Part shown: positions 1-7,516 of the stretch, one piece after another | Numbering within the stretch: the first letter of the stretch is position 1 | Layout: every line of letters begins with the position of its first letter | Assembly (NCBI GenBank): GCA_002373755.1 | Contig: DFJU01000143.1 | Span: 1-21,405, forward strand | Origin: Bacteroidales bacterium UBA3663 | GTDB taxonomy: Bacteria; Bacteroidota; Bacteroidia; Bacteroidales; UBA3663 | Direction: 5' to 3' | Length of the DNA: 21,405 bases | Translations under genes and position numbers: made by a program | Notes under the pieces: generated by a model | Seen by the model: only the letters and a program-made list of their open reading frames with translations | Database searches by the model: none | Told to the model about the DNA's origin: nothing

Positions 1-146
1 TGACAGAAATAGAGCGAGTTGTGCAACTCCTGGAGGACGACGAGTTCCGCACCTTGTCGGGCAGCGCGACGGATGTCATCGGCCAAATCCTGCATGTTTT
101 TTGCAACGTCGGCCGTCTTGGCCTGTTGTATGAGAGCTACTTTCAT
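1..146 (-). CDS. aguB: N-carbamoylputrescine amidase, N-terminal fragment (cut by window edge)
   Basis: Reading the minus strand from the ATG at 146 gives MKVALIQQAKTADVAKNM, followed by GAELVVLQELHNSLYF. This is the start of the nitrilase-superfamily enzyme that hydrolyses N-carbamoylputrescine to putrescine, CO2 and ammonia in the agmatine route of polyamine synthesis. The glutamate in VLQELHN matches the first residue of the family's Glu-Lys-Cys triad; the Lys and Cys lie outside the window. The start lies 45 bp after the VanX-like gene on the same strand, so the two may share a transcript. The agmatine deiminase that usually accompanies it would lie beyond the left edge. About 48 codons are visible, but the match to the family's N-terminus is close. 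Confidence 0.85.
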   Translation of the reverse strand, partial: MKVALIQQAKTADVAKNMQDLADDIRRAARQGAELVVLQELHNSLYFC

Positions 147-191
147 ATTTTTGTTTGAATAAAATTTGTCCTGTTGGCCAATGCACTCCGG

Positions 192-974
192 TCACTCCAG
201 CTCCTTGACGGGGAAGTCGAAGTAGGTGTCCGGGAAGGGTTCGTCGGCCAATGTGAAGTGCCACCACTCGCTGTCGAGTGGCTTGAATCCGTGGCGCAGC
301 ATGGCCTGGCGCAATGTCATACGGTTGGCGAACTGCTGCGGCGTGATGGAGCGTCCGGCGGGGCTGATTGAGGCATTGGCCAATGAGAATCCGCCCGTCA
401 ATGGGTCGCCGCAGAAGTCGGGATGGCTCTCGGGGCCGAACCAGTCGAACGTGCCGCCCATGTCGAGTTCCTTCTCGGTCGCCATGTCGAAGAGCGTCAG
501 GTCGATGGTCGAGCCGCGTGTGTGTCCGCTGCGTTCGTAGATGTATTCCTGTTCGAAGAGGACGCTCTTGTCGAGATCGGGGTAGAAGTAGGCCTTCATC
601 GCGGTGTCGGAGACATCGGCCGCCCAACGCACGAAATGGTTCACTGCCGTCTGTGGCCGATAGGCATCGTAAACCTTCAGCCGATAGCCCAAGGCCATCA
701 CGTCGTCGCTCACAGCACGCAGGCTGTCGGCTGCCCGACGGGTGAGCAGTGCGGTGGGCTGTTCGTAGCCGTCGATGCGCGTGCCTACGAAATTGTAGGT
801 GCCGAAATAGCGGATTTCCAGGATGGCATCGGGCACGACATCGGTCAGGTTGACAAACTCGCGGGTGTCCAGGGTGGGAGCCGGTTCGGCGTTGCTGTCT
901 CTGCTCCCGCACGAAACGCACATGCTGCCGATGGTCAGCGCGGCGGCAATCAGTTGTAGTTTGATGTGTTTCAT
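192..974 (-). CDS. VanX/DdpX-type D-alanyl-D-alanine dipeptidase, predicted lipoprotein
   Basis: A 260-residue M15D-family zinc dipeptidase, expected to cleave the dipeptide D-Ala-D-Ala. The VanX signature is present: YDAYRP (Arg106, substrate-stabilising Arg), SGHTRGSTID with zinc ligands His151 and Asp158, and EWWHF with catalytic Glu236 and zinc ligand His239. The N-terminus has a basic-hydrophobic signal ending at CVSC, which suggests a lipoprotein with Cys22 as the lipidated residue; the -3 position is Cys rather than Leu, so the lipobox is imperfect. That would place the enzyme in the periplasm or outer membrane, suited to recycling peptidoglycan-derived dipeptide rather than to VanX-type vancomycin resistance, which is cytoplasmic and accompanied by vanH/vanA; neither is seen here. 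It starts 25 bp after pmbA and is probably cotranscribed. Confidence 0.9.
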   Translation of the reverse strand: MKHIKLQLIAAALTIGSMCVSCGSRDSNAEPAPTLDTREFVNLTDVVPDAILEIRYFGTYNFVGTRIDGYEQPTALLTRRAADSLRAVSDDVMALGYRLKVYDAYRPQTAVNHFVRWAADVSDTAMKAYFYPDLDKSVLFEQEYIYERSGHTRGSTIDLTLFDMATEKELDMGGTFDWFGPESHPDFCGDPLTGGFSLANASISPAGRSITPQQFANRMTLRQAMLRHGFKPLDSEWWHFTLADEPFPDTYFDFPVKELE

Positions 975-999
975 AATTATAAAGTATTAGATGATATGT

Positions 1000-2340
1000 T
1001 TACGCAATCTGGATGTCGTGGAAGAACAGCGTCGGGAAGCGTCCGTCAGGCAGATTTTCAACATCGTTGCAGACGTGCGACAGGCTGTTCCAGAAGTCGA
1101 GCATATTGCCCGTCAGATTCACTCCGGCCACACCGCGCACATGTTCGCCGTTACGGTAGAGCTGTCCCTCGATGCCGAACGAGAAATCGCCCGTCACGTC
1201 GTTGCTGTTGCCGCCCAGGAAGCCCGTGATGAGAATGACATCGGCCAATGAATCAAGCACTTGCTGGCGCGATTGTGTGCCGGGTTCGATGCAGAGCACG
1301 TTCGGGCCGGAGATGTGCGGCGTCATGTGCATCTTGTTGCCGAGATAGGTGCCGATGAACCATTCGCAGAGGTGACCCTGACGGATGATTGGCGTAAATC
1401 GCGTAGCCACGCCCTCGAAGTCGAACAGACAGGCCGAAAACGAGCCTTTGCGCTGCGGTTCGTCGTTGATTGTGAGCAGGGGAGAGGTGATTTTTTCGCC
1501 CAGATGGAACCGTTCGAGGAAGGAGCGGTGGGCATGGAGCGCACCGTCCTGCATGGCCGACAGCATCGGGTTGAGCAACTTCATCAGACAGGTCGGTTCG
1601 ATGGCGATGTCATATCGTCCAGCCTTGACCGAGGTGGCTCCGATGCGCTGTTGGGCTGCGTTCAATGCCTTTTGGCCGAGGTCGCCGATGAGCGGTTGCA
1701 GGTCTTCAAGACTGACGGCATATTGCATCCAGCTGTCGGACGGACGGCTGTCGCCCTTGTCGCGCATACTGGCCGTGCTGTAGGCCACCGAATTGCTCGC
1801 CAACAAAAGTCCGCGAAAGTCCTGACTGTCAACGATGTACTGCCATCCGCCGCGACTGGCCAGATAGGTCGAAAGGTGGATGAGACGGCTGTCTTGTCCG
1901 ATAATCGGTCGCGCCACCTGACAGGCCATCTGCACGGCATCGATGTCAGGATTATTTGGCTTATAGCTCTGCAAATCAAGTATTTCGCGTTCATTCTGCG
2001 CCAGATTTTCAGCGCGATAGTAGCGCGAAGGGTCGGGCAGGGTGCGGTCGGCATCGGGCGTGAGCAGACGTGTGCAGGCAATGCCGTTGCGGATTAGGTT
2101 GGTCAGCTCGCCCTTTTCCAGCCGGTTGGTGCTGCACGTGCCGTATCGGCCATCGACAAAAAGGCGGAAGACGAGCCCGCAGCTGCTGCTCTGTTGCAGG
2201 GTCGATACGTCGGTATCCTCACACTGGACGGTCAGATTGTCTATGCACGAAAGTTCGACGCGGGCATTCTGCGCACCCAGACGCAAGGACTCGCGTAGCG
2301 CCCAATCGGCGATTTCAATTTTATCTTCGCTGTAAAACAT
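1000..2340 (-). CDS. pmbA: PmbA/TldE metalloprotease-family subunit
   Basis: A 446-residue TldD/PmbA (U62) family protein. It aligns by eye with TldE: an N-terminal alpha/beta region opening with a YSEDKIEIADWAL helix, a central region, and a C-terminal beta-rich half containing LTINDEPQRKG, FDFEGVATR and the TGFLGGNSNDVTGDFSFG segment typical of PmbA. It lacks the HExxxH zinc motif of TldD, as expected for the non-catalytic partner. From work on E. coli, TldD and TldE form a heterodimer that degrades unfolded peptides, matures microcin B17 and acts on the antitoxin CcdA; the substrate here is unknown. The partner tldD lies upstream on the same strand, separated by a 252-bp repeat-bearing gap. 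Two copies of the polar octamer TCGCGTAG (1399, 2291) lie in the gene on the non-coding strand. Confidence 0.92.
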   Translation of the reverse strand: MFYSEDKIEIADWALRESLRLGAQNARVELSCIDNLTVQCEDTDVSTLQQSSSCGLVFRLFVDGRYGTCSTNRLEKGELTNLIRNGIACTRLLTPDADRTLPDPSRYYRAENLAQNEREILDLQSYKPNNPDIDAVQMACQVARPIIGQDSRLIHLSTYLASRGGWQYIVDSQDFRGLLLASNSVAYSTASMRDKGDSRPSDSWMQYAVSLEDLQPLIGDLGQKALNAAQQRIGATSVKAGRYDIAIEPTCLMKLLNPMLSAMQDGALHAHRSFLERFHLGEKITSPLLTINDEPQRKGSFSACLFDFEGVATRFTPIIRQGHLCEWFIGTYLGNKMHMTPHISGPNVLCIEPGTQSRQQVLDSLADVILITGFLGGNSNDVTGDFSFGIEGQLYRNGEHVRGVAGVNLTGNMLDFWNSLSHVCNDVENLPDGRFPTLFFHDIQIA

Positions 2341-2371
2341 ACTTCTTTTAAAGGGGAGTTAAAAGGGAGTA

Positions 2372-2542
2372 AAAGAGTAATAAAAAGGGAGTAAAAAAAA
2401 CGTTTGCTCCGGCTGCCAACTCTTAAATCCTACATCTTATTTCTTCACTCTAAAAAGGTGGTTAAAGAGTAATAAAAAGGGAGTAAAAAAGACGTTTGCT
2501 CCGGCTGACAACTCTTAATTCTTACTTCATATTTCTTCACTC
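2372..2542. repeat. Two direct copies of a 79-bp sequence in the tldD-pmbA gap
   Basis: Copy 1 is 2372-2450 and copy 2 is 2464-2542, exactly 92 bp apart. Both begin AAAGAGTAATAAAAAGGGAG, share CGTTTGCTCCGGCTG in the middle and end TTTCTTCACTC. They differ at a handful of positions and show no net length difference. A shorter partial echo of the GGGAGT(T)AAAA theme sits just upstream at 2352-2372. The gap (2341-2592) holds no convincing gene, and I could not find a Bacteroidetes -7 box in it. The copies resemble a duplicated intergenic element; whether it acts on pmbA expression cannot be told from sequence. Confidence 0.9.
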
Positions 2543-2592
2543 AAAAGTGTATTCGTCTCACGCCCTCGGGAGGGTCGAGGTGGGGCTCTTTT

Positions 2593-4005
2593 TTATCCTA
2601 CGGTCAACTTCTCGACCAGAACGCTCGGCATTCCGCACGAGACGGGGCAGCTCTGTCCCTCCTTGCCGCACACCCACGAGAGCGGTTCGAGGCGCGGATT
2701 GTTGGCCACAGCGCGGATGTCGGCCAATGTCTGCGGACCGTTGCCGATGATGTTCACGTCCTTGACGGGCTGCGTCAGATGTCCATTTTCGATGAGGTAG
2801 CCGGCCTTGACGAAGAACGAGTAGTCGCCCGCGCCGATCTGCACCTGTCCGTTGGTGAAGTCGGTCACGAAGATGCCGCTCTTGACCTCGGCGATGATGT
2901 CGGCTTCGGTGCATTGGCCGCCACGCATATAGGTGCTGCGCATACGGGGCAGGGGCATCGAACGGAAATTTTCGCGTCGGCCGTTGCCTGTCGGCTCGAT
3001 GTTGAAGTGACGCGCCGAAATGCGGTCGTGCAGGAACGAGGTGAGCACGCCGTCGGTGACGATTTCGGTGCATTGGCCGGGAACGCCCTCGTCATCGAAG
3101 TGGATGGAGCCGCGCGAGTCGGGCAGAAGGCCGTCATCGACCACCGTGATGGCTGAATCACAGATTTTCTTGCCCAGACTGTCGGTGAAAATTGACTCGC
3201 CGCGACGGATGAAATCGGCCTCAAAAGCGTGTCCGATGGCTTCGTGCAGCAGGATTCCGCTCGCTCCGGCACCCATCACGACGGGCATCTCGCCGCCCTT
3301 GGGCTGTGTGGCTTCAAGAGCGAAGTGCAGTTTCTGCAACGCGCTGTTGATGAGCTCCTTGCATAGTTTTTCGTCGAGCATTTCCAGGCCACGGCGGTAG
3401 CATCGGCTGCTGCCGGCACTTTCGGTCTGTCCCTCGTGGCGGATGACGGCGTTGACTGTCACGTCGGTCATTGGCCGTTCCTCCTCACACACCGTCCCCA
3501 GACTGTTCACGATGGCCACGCGCTTCACGCGGTTGCGCGCCACGGCACTCACGTTTACGATACGGGCATCGGCCGAAAGCAACATTTCGCGCATCCCGTG
3601 CAGGTATTGGACGATGTGGGCGATGCTGCTGCCGTCGGGCTGGAAGGCGAGGCCGTGATTTGTGTATATGGCCGATGGCATTGGCCCCGAAAACTGGCGG
3701 AAAGCCCCTGCGACGGATACGTTTTGGGCACTTTGGCCGATTTTCGCTGCCTGACGGACGGCCTGCATGAGGCTCTCGGGCGTAATCTGCTCGGTGTAGG
3801 CATAGCCGGTCTTTTCGCCCACGATGACGCGCACGCCTGCGCCGAAGTCGATGTTCTGCGAAGCGCGGTTTTCGCCCGTCGGAATGAGGGTGACTTGGGT
3901 GGCCGAGCTGTGTTCGAGGTAGATATCCACGTAGTCGGCCCCGAGGCTCATGCCTTCATTGAGAACTTTTTGAAGATCTGCTTCCGCGATCTGGAAGTAT
4001 TGCAT
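2593..4005 (-). CDS. tldD: TldD zinc metalloprotease
   Basis: A 470-residue TldD, the catalytic subunit of the TldD/TldE peptidase. The zinc motif HExxxH is at HEAIGH (His254, Glu255, His259), followed by AFEADFIRRGESIF. The C-terminal CGKEGQSCPV supplies Cys446, the position equivalent to the third zinc ligand in the E. coli structure. Length is typical for the family. The ATG at 4005 lies inside the upstream brkB-like gene, giving a 58-bp overlap in a different frame. The residues encoded in the overlap (MQYFQIAEADLQKVLNEGMS) look like a genuine TldD N-terminus, so I kept this start. The partner pmbA follows on the same strand after the 79-bp repeats. Confidence 0.95.
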   Translation of the reverse strand: MQYFQIAEADLQKVLNEGMSLGADYVDIYLEHSSATQVTLIPTGENRASQNIDFGAGVRVIVGEKTGYAYTEQITPESLMQAVRQAAKIGQSAQNVSVAGAFRQFSGPMPSAIYTNHGLAFQPDGSSIAHIVQYLHGMREMLLSADARIVNVSAVARNRVKRVAIVNSLGTVCEEERPMTDVTVNAVIRHEGQTESAGSSRCYRRGLEMLDEKLCKELINSALQKLHFALEATQPKGGEMPVVMGAGASGILLHEAIGHAFEADFIRRGESIFTDSLGKKICDSAITVVDDGLLPDSRGSIHFDDEGVPGQCTEIVTDGVLTSFLHDRISARHFNIEPTGNGRRENFRSMPLPRMRSTYMRGGQCTEADIIAEVKSGIFVTDFTNGQVQIGAGDYSFFVKAGYLIENGHLTQPVKDVNIIGNGPQTLADIRAVANNPRLEPLSWVCGKEGQSCPVSCGMPSVLVEKLTVG

Positions 4006-5363
4006 AGCTTTTCAAGTTTGTCATAATCAAGTTTCAGGTCGCGCACGAGGATGTGCTGTCCGGCCTCTTTGCCTGCGGTGCGCATCTCGACGATGGCCTG
4101 CCACTCGCGGTCGAAGATTTTAGTGTAGTCGAAGCGGAAATCGCTGCTGCCGTGCAGGTCGGCATCCTCAAACAGCTGTCCGATGGTATATTCGCCCACA
4201 GGCTTGCCCGGCGTCCAGATGTGTTCTTGGCCGATGCCGTTGCTGTCAATCGTCTCGTTGATGACCTCCACGTCGCGCAGGTGGCTGATGATGTTGGCCG
4301 ACAGCTTCGACGGCAGATGCAGGATGACCGAAATCTCCTCGGCCGTGAACTTGCGGTTGGGGAACTCGCTGTAAATCAGACCGCTCACCACCACGCAAAG
4401 GAAGTCGTAGTAGCGCCGCGAGATGTTCTGCGTGTCCTTCTCGAACTCGAAGTTGCGCATATTCTGCGCCGCGAACGACAGTTCAGCTCCGTACAGACAA
4501 ATCACCCACGACATCTGCAACCACAGGAGCAGCAACGGCAGCGCGGCGAACGAACCGTAGATGGCGCTGTATTTCGACACCCAGATCTGTCCGTTCAGGT
4601 AGATGTTCTGGAAGATGATGAAGCCCACACCGGCCACCGCGCCCGCAATCAGCGCATTGGTGAACTTCACCTTAGCGTTCGGGATGACGATGTAGATGAA
4701 TGTAAATACTATGATAATCAACAGGATAGGAATCCACTTGAAGACCCATCGCAGCGTGTCGGACAGGAATCCCTCCAGATATTCGCTGTTCACAATCGTG
4801 TGGGACGCAATCTGTAGGCCGCACACCAGAAAAATCAGGATAGGGATGACAATCATGATGCTCAGATAGTCGGTCACCTTGCGCACCGTGCTGCGCCCCT
4901 CCTTCTGCTGCCAAATCTGGTTGAAGACAGCCTCGATGTTGCCAATCAGGCTGTAGATGACCCAGAGCAGCATCACAATACCGATGCCCATGATGACACC
5001 CGTCTTGGAGTGCTCCAGATAGCTGTTGGCGAACGAGAAGATGTAGTGTATCGTCCCATCGCTCGTTGCGGCTGTGCCATTGGCCAATGTCTGTTCAAGC
5101 GTGTCCTGCACGTTGAAGCCCTTGGCTATGCCCAGAATCAGCGCAAAGAGCGGCACGATGGAGAGCAGGGTGTAGTAGGTCAGGGCCGATGCCTTTTCCA
5201 TCATGCGGTCGCTCACGAAGAAGCGCACGCTCAGGAACAGCGCCTTCACCACGCTGATGAGGTAGCGCAGTGTGCCCGACACGTTGTCGGCCGTCATCCG
5301 CCACACGTCGTAGGTGAGGAAGCGGACAGCCAGTTTGAATAAGGTAATGGGATTTCGTGCCAT
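3948..5363 (-). CDS. YihY/virulence factor BrkB family membrane protein
   Basis: A 471-residue inner-membrane protein. About six hydrophobic segments lie near residues 62-81, 122-142, 167-187, 208-228, 236-256 and 270-297. The family signature appears in KASALTYYTLLSIVPLFALI at the first segment and LPLLLLWLQMSWVICLYGAE at the last. Residues from about 300 to 471 are soluble and charged, the longer form common in Bacteroidota; the region near 335-400 (KFTAEEISVILHLP, then LRDVEVINE) looks helix-turn-helix-like. The family was once annotated as ribonuclease BN; that assignment is obsolete and the true role is unknown. It starts 27 bp after the restriction endonuclease gene and overlaps tldD by 58 bp at its 3' end. 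Confidence 0.9.
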   Translation of the reverse strand: MARNPITLFKLAVRFLTYDVWRMTADNVSGTLRYLISVVKALFLSVRFFVSDRMMEKASALTYYTLLSIVPLFALILGIAKGFNVQDTLEQTLANGTAATSDGTIHYIFSFANSYLEHSKTGVIMGIGIVMLLWVIYSLIGNIEAVFNQIWQQKEGRSTVRKVTDYLSIMIVIPILIFLVCGLQIASHTIVNSEYLEGFLSDTLRWVFKWIPILLIIIVFTFIYIVIPNAKVKFTNALIAGAVAGVGFIIFQNIYLNGQIWVSKYSAIYGSFAALPLLLLWLQMSWVICLYGAELSFAAQNMRNFEFEKDTQNISRRYYDFLCVVVSGLIYSEFPNRKFTAEEISVILHLPSKLSANIISHLRDVEVINETIDSNGIGQEHIWTPGKPVGEYTIGQLFEDADLHGSSDFRFDYTKIFDREWQAIVEMRTAGKEAGQHILVRDLKLDYDKLEKLCNTSRSRKQIFKKFSMKA

Positions 5364-5390
5364 AAGTGAAATTTTCAGAAATCAATTATA

Positions 5391-6386
5391 CTATTTGTGC
5401 ATTTCCAGAAATTTATATCCATTGAAATGGACAAGGTGTTCAGGTGCATCGGCTATCCAGACTTCTGTTTCCCAAGCAATGTCTTTCGCTTTTTGCCTGA
5501 AGACATTCTTGTTTTCAAATGCTGTGAAGAAAACAATATTTGCAGTACATTTGGACTTTTCCAACTTTCGTTTCACTTTTCGTACTCTAATTTCACTCCA
5601 TTCTCCAGTTGAATGATATGCCTCGATAAGATATAACAAATTCTTCTCTCTGCTATATGCAACAACATCTGGAAGTTCTTCATGTTCAAGAGGGAAGAAA
5701 CACAATGATTCGAGAGCTTCTTTTTCAAGATGAAGATATTTATCTTTTGTATCTCCAACATATAGGACTTCTGCACCAAAGCCAAAGATTGGCAAGAACA
5801 CTTCAATTATTGCTTTCTGCAATTCATTATGTTCTCCGAACGAAAGGTTTATTTTTTTCCCGTCAGGTAAGGTTACAGGCACCTTTATTAAATCTCGTAT
5901 CCTTTCCAGTTCTTCCTTCAAGGAAATGGTCTTTTGAATGTAACACTCCAAGGCATTTGTCCAATTTGCTGTTTTATATTGGTGAATGAGATTGGCAAAT
6001 GCCGGACTCAACGCATAACCTCTTGATGGATTATTAGTTGCCTGTTCTTCTTGAGATGATGAATTTAGGACGATTCCAGCTTCAACAGGCAGTTTTAAAT
6101 CCTGCCTGCGAATGTCATCATACGATGCGTCTGCAATCTTTTCTCCATAATTGGCATTTTCAAATGCAATAATATCCCTTGAACGAGAAAAGTCACCAAT
6201 CTCGGAGGATACAGCCTCTTGAAAAGAATGCTTTATCTTGCCTACAGCCATACATGCTTTTGCCATTCGTTCCAGTTTTCGGTCTGAATTGTCAACGGGA
6301 ACGCCGACTGCCTTTAGAATGTCAAGCATAGCGAATACCAGTTTTTCAACTGATTTCGGTGTGGTTTTCAATAATTTAATCTGCAT
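5391..6386 (-). CDS. BsuBI/PstI-family type II restriction endonuclease
   Basis: A 331-residue protein read from the ATG at 6386; a TTG two codons upstream (6392) is less likely. The C-terminal half carries the BsuBI/PstI hallmarks: FGEHNELQKAIIEVF, LYVGDTKDKY, LPDVVAYSREKNLLYLIEAY (Asp240 and Glu255 fit the variant PD-(D/E)XK core), DIAWETEVWIAD (302-313) and HFNG (320-323). PstI and BsuBI cut CTGCAG, so that is the default guess for the target, unproven here. The N-terminal region (about 1-165) matches the variable helical domain of the family. It overlaps the 3' end of the methyltransferase by 11 bp, suggesting translational coupling so that modification precedes cutting. The gene is intact and AT-rich relative to the flanks, consistent with acquisition by transfer. 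Confidence 0.93.
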   Translation of the reverse strand: MQIKLLKTTPKSVEKLVFAMLDILKAVGVPVDNSDRKLERMAKACMAVGKIKHSFQEAVSSEIGDFSRSRDIIAFENANYGEKIADASYDDIRRQDLKLPVEAGIVLNSSSQEEQATNNPSRGYALSPAFANLIHQYKTANWTNALECYIQKTISLKEELERIRDLIKVPVTLPDGKKINLSFGEHNELQKAIIEVFLPIFGFGAEVLYVGDTKDKYLHLEKEALESLCFFPLEHEELPDVVAYSREKNLLYLIEAYHSTGEWSEIRVRKVKRKLEKSKCTANIVFFTAFENKNVFRQKAKDIAWETEVWIADAPEHLVHFNGYKFLEMHK

Positions 6387-7401
6387 ATGCAAACAAATCT
6401 TGTGATATCATATTGTTAATAATTTCCTGCGGAGGCATCTGCTCCATATGGTAAGTCTGCTGTACTTGAAGAGCCAACTTATAGGCCAATAACGGAGGAA
6501 CGGCATTGCCAATCTGATAGAAACGCTTTGTTTCATTGCCAGCGAAATCGAACCAATCTGGAAAACTCTGTAGTCGTGCGGCCTCCCGGTCAGTAATCCT
6601 CCTTCTACGACCGTCTGCCAAACGAACTCTCTGCATGTCGCTGGTTGCACCTGCCAGATTGCGGCATGTTATTGTTCTCGCGGGCTTGTTTGGATACAAG
6701 TCTCTGGGATTCACACAATGTGACTTTTGTTCATATATCGCGATATACTCATCTTGTCGGCGAGTCAGTATTTTGTCCTCTGGATTCGGACTAAGCATCG
6801 TATCTCCAATCGCTTCTTCTACTGTCGTCTTGCGTCGCTCCACAGCAGGATAACGGAAAATAGCTCTATGTCCAACACAAATCAAACGTTCGCGATTTTG
6901 AGGTACACCGTAATTCACTGCGTTAAGGACACGATACTCAACAATGTATCCGAGTTTCTGCAATTCTCCTACAATCAAGTCGAGATACCACTTGTGACGT
7001 CCTAGGATATTGGCCACATTTTCGAAAAGAAAGACTCTCGGCTGAAGCCTTTTGACAGCATCGATGAAAATAGGGAATCCATCTCTGGCATCCTTCATTC
7101 CCATCTGGTTTCCGAATCTGCTGAACGGCTGACAAGGTGGGCCTCCAATTACGATGTCAATCTTTTCGGCATCTGGATAGTCAAAACCGATAGTCAGGAT
7201 TTGGTTATGACATTCTCCTATGAGGTTGCGGTTATAGGAATTTGACGCAGCTTCAACCATTTCATAGCCAATGGTTCTGAAGCCTACAGCCTCAAAGCCG
7301 AGAGACAGGCCGCCACAACCAGCGAATAGGTCAAGCACGACAGCCTCTTCCCGAATCTCAGGAGTAAGCAGTTGGTCTATGTAGTTACTATATTCTGTCA
7401 T
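6376..7401 (-). CDS. DNA (cytosine-5) methyltransferase of a type II R-M system
   Basis: A 341-residue C5-cytosine methyltransferase with its motifs in canonical order: motif I DLFAGCGGLSLGFE (24-37, AdoMet binding), motif IV GGPPCQPFSRFG (catalytic Cys90), motif VI ENV (127-129), motif VIII PQNRERLICVG (167-177), motif IX-like RRRRITDREAARLQSFP (266-281) and motif X QIGNAVPPLLAYKLA. The target-recognition region between motifs VIII and IX is short, about 75-85 residues, typical of single-specificity enzymes. It presumably protects the site cut by the downstream endonuclease, with which it overlaps by 11 bp. This pairing is unusual because the classical PstI and BsuBI partners are N6-adenine methyltransferases. 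A candidate -7 box lies about 40 bp upstream. No controller (C-protein) gene is visible. Confidence 0.95.
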   Translation of the reverse strand: MTEYSNYIDQLLTPEIREEAVVLDLFAGCGGLSLGFEAVGFRTIGYEMVEAASNSYNRNLIGECHNQILTIGFDYPDAEKIDIVIGGPPCQPFSRFGNQMGMKDARDGFPIFIDAVKRLQPRVFLFENVANILGRHKWYLDLIVGELQKLGYIVEYRVLNAVNYGVPQNRERLICVGHRAIFRYPAVERRKTTVEEAIGDTMLSPNPEDKILTRRQDEYIAIYEQKSHCVNPRDLYPNKPARTITCRNLAGATSDMQRVRLADGRRRRITDREAARLQSFPDWFDFAGNETKRFYQIGNAVPPLLAYKLALQVQQTYHMEQMPPQEIINNMISQDLFAYAD

Positions 7402-7441
7402 GTTTATTTTATACTGTCGGACAAGACAATTCGGAAATTAT

Positions 7442-7449
7442 CAAATCTA
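7442..7449 (-). promoter_or_regulatory. Candidate Bacteroidetes -7 box for the R-M operon
   Basis: On the minus strand this reads TAGATTTG, a full match to TAnnTTTG. It would start transcription around 7435, giving a leader of roughly 35 nt before the methyltransferase ATG at 7401. No TTTG lies at the usual 19-21 bp upstream; the nearest TTG (7467-7465) is only 15 bp away, so support is partial. Confidence 0.4.
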
Positions 7450-7489
7450 TTTTCTCTCTGATTCCAAGAAATTCTGAATATCAAGAGAT

Positions 7490-7516
7490 TATAATTTTCT
7501 CGATTCTCAAATTATA
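7490..7516. promoter_or_regulatory. AT-rich inverted repeat upstream of the R-M operon
   Basis: TATAATTT at 7490-7497 is the exact reverse complement of AAATTATA at 7509-7516, with an 11-nt spacer. It lies 40 bp upstream of the candidate -7 box and within the 186-bp gap after the coiled-coil gene. It could be an operator or a weak terminator for the coiled-coil gene. The lack of GC pairs and of a following T-run argues against a strong intrinsic terminator. An 8-bp AT-only match could also be chance. Confidence 0.3.

Noticed and set aside
76..921. A 281-codon minus-strand frame overlapping the VanX-like gene
   Set aside because: It is an Arg/His-rich translation in the wrong frame of a gene with complete VanX motifs.
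192..974. Vancomycin-resistance (vanX) interpretation of the dipeptidase
   Set aside because: It has a signal peptide, and no vanH, vanA-type ligase, vanR or vanS genes are nearby; the ligase in the window is an ordinary Ddl.
1261..2097. A 278-codon plus-strand frame opposite pmbA
   Set aside because: It is antisense to a well-supported gene, with no domain or start context.
2565..2576. CCCTCGGGAGGG-like palindrome downstream of tldD as a terminator
   Set aside because: On the strand of tldD there is no T-run after it and the loop is only 2 nt; no support as a functional hairpin.
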